Position numbers and translations under genes: made by a program. The notes below the pieces were generated by a model. It made no database searches and was not told the DNA's origin. It was given only the letters and a program-made list of their open reading frames with translations. A stretch of DNA of 64,000 nt, taken from Reticulitermes lucifugus (lineage: Eukaryota; Arthropoda; Insecta; Blattodea; Rhinotermitidae). The stretch lies in assembly GCA_026260175.1 (NCBI GenBank), contig JAKCWW010000022.1:62211-126210 (forward strand), written 5' to 3'. Numbering within the stretch: position 1 is the first letter of the stretch; every line of letters starts with the position of its first letter. Shown piece by piece: positions 58,343-64,000 of the stretch.

Positions 58343-61274
58343 ACGGTCTAAACTACGCCGCGGCGGAACGCTTAAATCTCGCATATACAGCCATCCTCCA
58401 TATTTCCTACTTGCTATATATCACAGTTAGATGTACAACCGTTAGCTCGTTCGGGTATTTTACGATTCTAATTTGAACTCTGGGAGAGGCAGTTTTGAAT
58501 TATGGCTGGTACATCAAAACTGAGGGTCTTTGTGGTGTTCTTCAGCCCCCCTGGAAGATACTGAATACTAGGTGCGCTAAATTACGTCACAACTTTGTCA
58601 TTCCAAATCCTTTCCATATCACCATTCCATAACAATCACAAAATTCGACCCTACACAGCCTGAGCCAGTGAAGACTTCTTAAAATAAAACATAAATAAAT
58701 ATACAAATCGACAAAATACATATAAAACCAATTTGAGCGTAACATCGCATGCATTATTTTCAAAATTTGCAGTAAAGTTTCCAGTAACGCACTGCATAAA
58801 TTGCAGTTCGTTCTGTATTCACCGAGATATATTGTCACGGCCGGTTTAAGATACTACTGGGTCTAATGCAAAAATAAACACGGAGGCCATAAGCTACGCA
58901 TATTCCTGAAATGACAATGAAAATAGAGGAATGTAATAGTTTGCACACCAAATATTTTTGACATTAAATGTTACATACAATCAGTCTTTTCTGGGCCCCA
59001 TACAGTCGAATAGGTCTTGCTACGTAAACACTTACTCAACTGTCAATCTGTACGACTTCAATAAACACAAAACTGAAAGTAAAAATTGTGAGAACAAGAA
59101 CTATTTGTATTTATTAGCAACAATTCTGTTCTGAGCTGCAGATTTTGACATTTTAGCTCATTACAGTAGTGTTTAAAAGTTCAAAGAAGGCTTTAAAATA
59201 AGCTAAAACAATGTGCTGAAAAGTTGTCTTTTGTAAGAATCGAGCTCTTTTTTAGCAGTAGAGAATTAAATTGTGAATCTATGGCTCATAACACTGTATA
59301 ATCAGTTAGGTGGGTATATACGTATCTACTGTCTCCTTATTCAGGGTTTTTGTAGGGACTACGACTTGCCACAACCAAGAAACCCCAATTTAATTATTAT
59401 AATGTAAGGTAGTTTACAATTTATACCTAGCAATCAAGTATTTTAAAAGAAAAATATGGCTGTGGTACACAATATTCCTCATATAGACCGTAGACATTTT
59501 AAATAATATTACAAATAATAATAATAGGATAGGGACAGGTGGCGGGCTCTTGTGAGTGCGGTAATGAACCTTCGGGTTCCATAAANNNNNNNNNNNNNNN
59601 NNNNNNNNNNNNNNNNNNNNNNNNNNNNNNNNNNNCTGACGACCTGTTAGCTTCTCAAGAAGGACTCTGCTCCATGGAGTTAGTTAGTTAGTTACAAATA
59701 ATAATTTTGTAACATGCGTACTAAGTAATGAAATTATAAATCTGAAGTCTTATTGCTACACAAGGCACAATACTTTTGTGTGTTCTCAGAACCGCCTTTT
59801 TTGACAATGCTACAAAACTAAGAAACTGAATGTTTGTCATGTAGCTTCAAAACAGGGAAGTGAGATTTCGAATCAATTTGAAAAACTCTACCGCAACACC
59901 TGCACAAGAGGTCAAAAGTCGTGGCTAACGTGTAAAATTTTCCAGAACAGGAAGTGAAATTCATATCGTTGGGAATTCTCTGTTAAGTCGTCCGTAGAAA
60001 ATAGGAAAATTACAGGAATATTTTATTGTATACAATTAATATTTGTACTTACTAAATCGTCACTTTCACAGAATAAGAAGATTTTTTAGTATTATAGCTA
60101 AACTTAACGCCTATAAATTGGCTTCGAAAGTCATGCGAATAAGTAGTTGTTCCACTAAGGGCACGGGAGAACTCTAATTCATACTACAGCACCGAAAAGA
60201 AGTGTCTTTCTCATTGGCTTATATTAATTCTGTGTTAAATTCGGCTCATTTAATTCTTGCCTATCCAATTCAAAACTGCAGGCCTGTAAATACATGCGTT
60301 CCTATTAAATTCATTTCAAGCTCTCTTCTGAAACAGGGCGTTAATTATAAAAATGTTAAACCACCTTAGTATACATAACTTATTTTATACTTAGTTGTAT
60401 TAATTTCACACCTTTATGTTTCGATTGTAAAAATCATCTTCTGCGAGAAAATCCAACAGTCACAAATGTGGACCCACCAAAAGTTTTACAGTACAATCGA
60501 TTTAGAATTAAGAGCCCCTTATATAATAAAATATTATGAAATTAACAATTTCATCAAACGTGAAGTCTACTGAGATGGCATAAAAATCCCTTTACGTGTA
60601 TAAAAAAAGTGTATGTGTTGAAAACGAATTCTGAAGGTGGTAAAGTCAGTAACTTGCCATACAGTAAAATTCTTTCCACGGGTCTTCAGTTTGGTTTTCA
60701 CTTTCAACCGAAAACTCATCTGTCTGTTAATCATCATCTGATAAAATCACACTCATACAAATTTATTATATTTTAAGGTTACGCACACCCTCTTTTTAAG
60801 TCACAACAGCGCAGACGCCATTGAAACCACTTACTATATAGTAACGTTGTTGATCATGATCATGAAAGTGAAATCCTTTGTTACTGCAGCGGATAATTTA
60901 TTTGCTGCACTATCTGAAATGAGTGTGAGGAAAATGTTTCTTAAAGTGACTACATACTGGACTTTTCCTTCGTTTCGTTTTGGGTACAGAACTGCGGTTT
61001 CATAACAACCTTTTCTGCTTCCGTCCTCACGTCCATGCGTCAAATGGGGCTAATCTTTGTCTGTGCGTCATCTAACTGACCCAAGAGAAAAGGATACACA
61101 CTGTTCCTTCATGGCGGAATCGAGCCACGTTTCTGAAATACTGTGTTTTAATAAAATGAAACTATGAAAAAACCACACACGTTTTGTAAATTTAAATATT
61201 CGTTGCACAGTATCGAGGACTGGAATGCCTCACATGCTTGTTTTACTATTAACCTTTTGACCGTGTGTTGATGA
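58343..61274. other. no recognised gene; assembly gap 59586-59635
   Basis: A 50-base N gap is flanked by ccttcgggttccataaa and ctgacgacctgttagcttct, probably within another repeat. Open frames stay below 85 codons. AT-rich, intron-like elsewhere. Confidence 0.45.
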
Positions 61275-61420
61275 GAATATCAGTCTTCTGGGACATGACG
61301 CTGTGTTGATGGGTAACTTGTTACTTTGTTTCGGAAGAGCTTGCTGCCTTCATCTTCAGAGTAGTGGAAAAGGAAACTCTTCCTAAATGTCCGTAATAAG
61401 TCACCAACAAACAAGCCGTC
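61275..61420 (-). mobile_element. degraded CTTCTGGGA MITE-family copy with hammerhead-like motif
   Basis: The plus-strand end cagtcttctgggacatgacg matches the family. The minus-strand motif (61322-61362) reads CTGAAGA, gaag pairing with cttc, then CGAAACAAAGTAA. The far end is not recognisable. Confidence 0.5.
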
Positions 61421-62140
61421 GTATCACAAAATACTGTAATTTTCGCAACTTTGTATGTTGAAAATAGAATAAGCAAAATGCAACATAATATGTTCTGGTC
61501 TTGTCTTGTCTCCGAATTACATTTAATGATAATATAATAAGGACTTAATTTTTAAAAAGCTATATATATCTCAGTAATATTACTTACCACATTACTGCAG
61601 ATTTCTTCTGTTGCTTTAGCACAAGAACTAAAATAACACAAGAAAATTCAAGTAATTCATTTGGTCAAATTAATAGAAAATTTTAACATCTTCCGTTGGA
61701 TGTATTACGTTTCGGATTTACGTCGAACTATCACACTAGTCCAGTTTTTACACTATTTTAACTACACATCGATAAGTTTCAACGGAGCTCATTTCAGAGT
61801 AATGTGTATTGAATATGGCATTATAATAAAATCGATCTGAGAAAGCAGACACAGTATTTTAAAAACGCACAATTTGCCCGCACATAACTCACACGACATA
61901 ATCATTCATAATATAGCTTGTAGCACGAGAATTACACTGATATATTGAATGCACACACACACACGACTAGAGCGAGAGTAATTCCACCCACTTCGACACA
62001 CGGCATAAAGAAAACTACAGGTTCACCAAAACAGCCACTCGTCCTCACACAGATAAGGATCAGCAAAGACGTCGTTGTGTTCTTGTTAGCTTCCGCCACA
62101 AGTGGCGTGACAGTCAATTTATTTTCCTGTACACAGAAGG
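61421..62140. other. no gene seen; short (AC)n at 61952-61963
   Basis: Nothing else is supported. Confidence 0.45.
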
Positions 62141-62435
62141 GCCGGGGTAGTGCAGTTGTAATGACTAGGCTACGGGCTGAACGTCCAAGGAATTGTGCTG
62201 TGATTCGCGGCAGGGGAAAGATATTTACGATGTCTCCAAAGCGTCCAGACAGGCTCCGGGGCCGAACCCGTCTCCCATTTAATGTGTACTGGGGACTCTC
62301 GCCCCCGGGTTAACGGCCGAGGCGTGAATCTGACCACGCACTCCTATTCAGTGCCGATGTTAGGAATAAGTGGAGCTATGCCTCCAATTTCCTATATACA
62401 TTCATGGCGTCAAGAGAAACAAATTTACCTTTACC
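62141..62435 (+). repeat. tRNA-derived SINE (family B), best copy
   Basis: Head gccggggtagtgcagttgta, box A-like region atgactaggctacgggctg, and box B-like gctgtgattcgcggcag. The body is gtctccaaagcgtccagaca, the later ctctcgcccccgggttaacg, and the tail ggagctatgcctccaatttc then catggcgtcaagagaaac. The other family B copies in this window align to it. Confidence 0.85.
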
Positions 62436-63424
62436 CTACAAAAATTCAATATTTACAATAATATTGATCCAGTAAAGATAATTTTGATGAGATAAAATAG
62501 GGATGAAAAGTGGTACGAAAATTGACAAAACATTTCTGAAGTAAATAAATATTGACTTACAGAGGCAGCAAAGTCAGCACTACTTGTCAGCCTCTTATCA
62601 GCCACTACACAGTGGAAATGTGTTACAAATAACCCTACTCTAAGACGACATACTTGATACACACATTATTGACAAAATACATTTAATATGTACGCTCATA
62701 CTTATGGAAATAACATTGACAATAAACACTGATCTTGTAAAGACAGTCGAAATTTAATAGTCTTCGCTCCTCTGTGACTGCCATACTGGATAACAATTTT
62801 GCAAAAAGACAGTGCAGTGTTCTTAATATTTTATTTTCAAGGACGCATGTAATTTTTAAGATAAGTTTGGTTTCAAACTTTGTAGAAAAAGAGTACTTAT
62901 AATAAATACTACTATATTGAAACTACATTGCCAAGTGTACTTGTTAATGATTAAAGGCTTACAATTATCTGAAGTGTTAACAAATAAAAATTTAAAAGCC
63001 TTTCCTGCTAAAAAAAATATTTTTATTTATGGTTTGCTTTAAAATGCTTTCAGTATCACAGCTACACAGATGAAAAATGCAAAATGATCTGAATGGAAGC
63101 GGTCGTGGAATAATGAGGTACCATCCAAATAGCTGCCTGGTGTAAATCGGTAAAACCACGAAACCCTCGTGCAGATGACCTCTCTTGTGATTATTACGAA
63201 ACACGATTTAAAATTTCCTCAATTCCGAAGATAGCAAACGACAGGAAAGCACTAAGAATTCTGTGCTATCAGTAAGAAATCTGCTCATCAAACTCTCACA
63301 TTTACTGCCAAATGTTCTCCATCATCGCATACTATAAAGAAAAAAGGCAAATTTGATAATATGCTTCATTACCACTTTAAATACGAAAATTATATTGAAT
63401 TATATTTAAAGATTCAGCTCATAG
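62436..63424. other. no gene seen
   Basis: AT-rich with unrecognised frames of at most 70 codons. Confidence 0.45.
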
Positions 63425-63610
63425 AGCGCTGTAAAAACTCTCCTTCTCGTTTATAAAAACAGTTAATGTTGCTTAGGGAAATAATCGCTCTTTGTTCTGA
63501 GTATCATACAGAACACATACATGTACTCAGTACCAAGAACGTACAAGTTTTTAATGTCCAACTTTCTGGCAGAAAAAGTAACCACTTGGCTTTCAAGGGT
63601 CAAGCAGCAG
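63425..63610 (-). repeat. SINE-like repeat (family D)
   Basis: The minus strand begins gaaagccaagtggttacttt, includes agaacaaagagcgattattt (shared with 20188), and ends gtttttataaacgagaagga near agcgct. Confidence 0.6.
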
Positions 63611-63689
63611 AAGCATGGGGGAGTGCCGGCAGAACTACACGCATTTTTAGCTCTGCACTAGATTGAGGTGTGTTAAAATTAATGCCCAG

Positions 63690-63840
63690 GCCAATTTAAT
63701 GCCGGTAGTAAAGACCGCAATACCTACAGAATGGGAGAATATTTGGGTCCCAGGGCAGGCGAGGGTTTTAAGGGAAGAGAGAAATTGTCTACCCCTGCCG
63801 GAACCAAACTCCCATTACTAGGTCATCCCGGTTCTCTTAT
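63690..63840 (-). repeat. tRNA-derived SINE (family B), internally deleted
   Basis: The minus strand begins gagaaccgggatgacctagt and runs directly into gtttggttccggcaggggta (box B), with part of the usual head missing. The later ctgggacccaaatattctcc is shared with 38740-38975. Confidence 0.65.
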
Positions 63841-64000
63841 AAATGCGCCAGCTTAGTAGTATCGTTACTCATCATTCAAGCAATCTAATTTCCTAGTCTT
63901 GCTGACATAGCAAATTTACTGCCCTTCACTCCAAGGTAGGTGGCAGCAGGAGTTGCAGTAATATTATTTCCGTAAGAAAAAAATTTGTAAATGTACAGTC

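Overview
This window looks like AT-rich, repeat-dense insect nuclear DNA, most likely from a cockroach (Blattodea). Nothing in it is bacterial: there are no operons, ribosome binding sites or long intact genes. Open frames are short, and the recognisable coding matter is decayed retrotransposons, a decayed mariner-type transposase and one good internal exon. The cockroach call rests on the combination of several tRNA-derived SINE families, a repeat with the degraded reading FWVVTPCS, Penelope-like relics and intron-like sequence. It is inference.

Layout. 0-10 kb: a SINE tail, a GTA microsatellite, two minus-strand SINEs, a frameshifted relic of a multicopy arthropod protein family (6.0-7.3 kb), and two inverted-repeat elements (7.55-7.92 and 8.85-9.54 kb). 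10-20 kb: SINEs, hAT-like and pogo-like remnants, a non-LTR tail, and a 28-bp triplication. 20-26 kb: a nested block in which inverted arrays of a motif like TCCGTTTTCGTCCACG flank a SINE and a dead mariner-type element, then a non-LTR tail and small foldback elements. 26-33 kb: almost empty. 33.6 kb: the best host coding signal, a 193-bp exon with clean splice sites. 34-46 kb: palindromes, SINEs and a 25-bp minisatellite containing an assembly gap. 49-53 kb: non-LTR tail, SINE, and a Penelope-like relic with reverse transcriptase and GIY-YIG parts. 53-64 kb: SINEs, foldbacks, a pogo end and a second gap.

Main finding. A short RNA-like pattern recurs about 17 times on both strands: a CTGATGA-like box, a hairpin, GAAA, then a tiny ACATGT-like hairpin. 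This resembles a type I hammerhead ribozyme with a minimal stem III, a kind known from Penelope-like retroelements. One copy (28262-28312, minus) also has a six-pair stem I. Two copies in the same orientation bracket the Penelope-like relic, and others sit in the arms of inverted-repeat elements. In one foldback family the hairpin stem changes on both sides while pairing is kept. Almost all copies carry one extra U after the CTGATGA box, so catalysis is not claimed.

No complete gene is visible. The window is best read as intron or intergenic sequence around at most one host gene.
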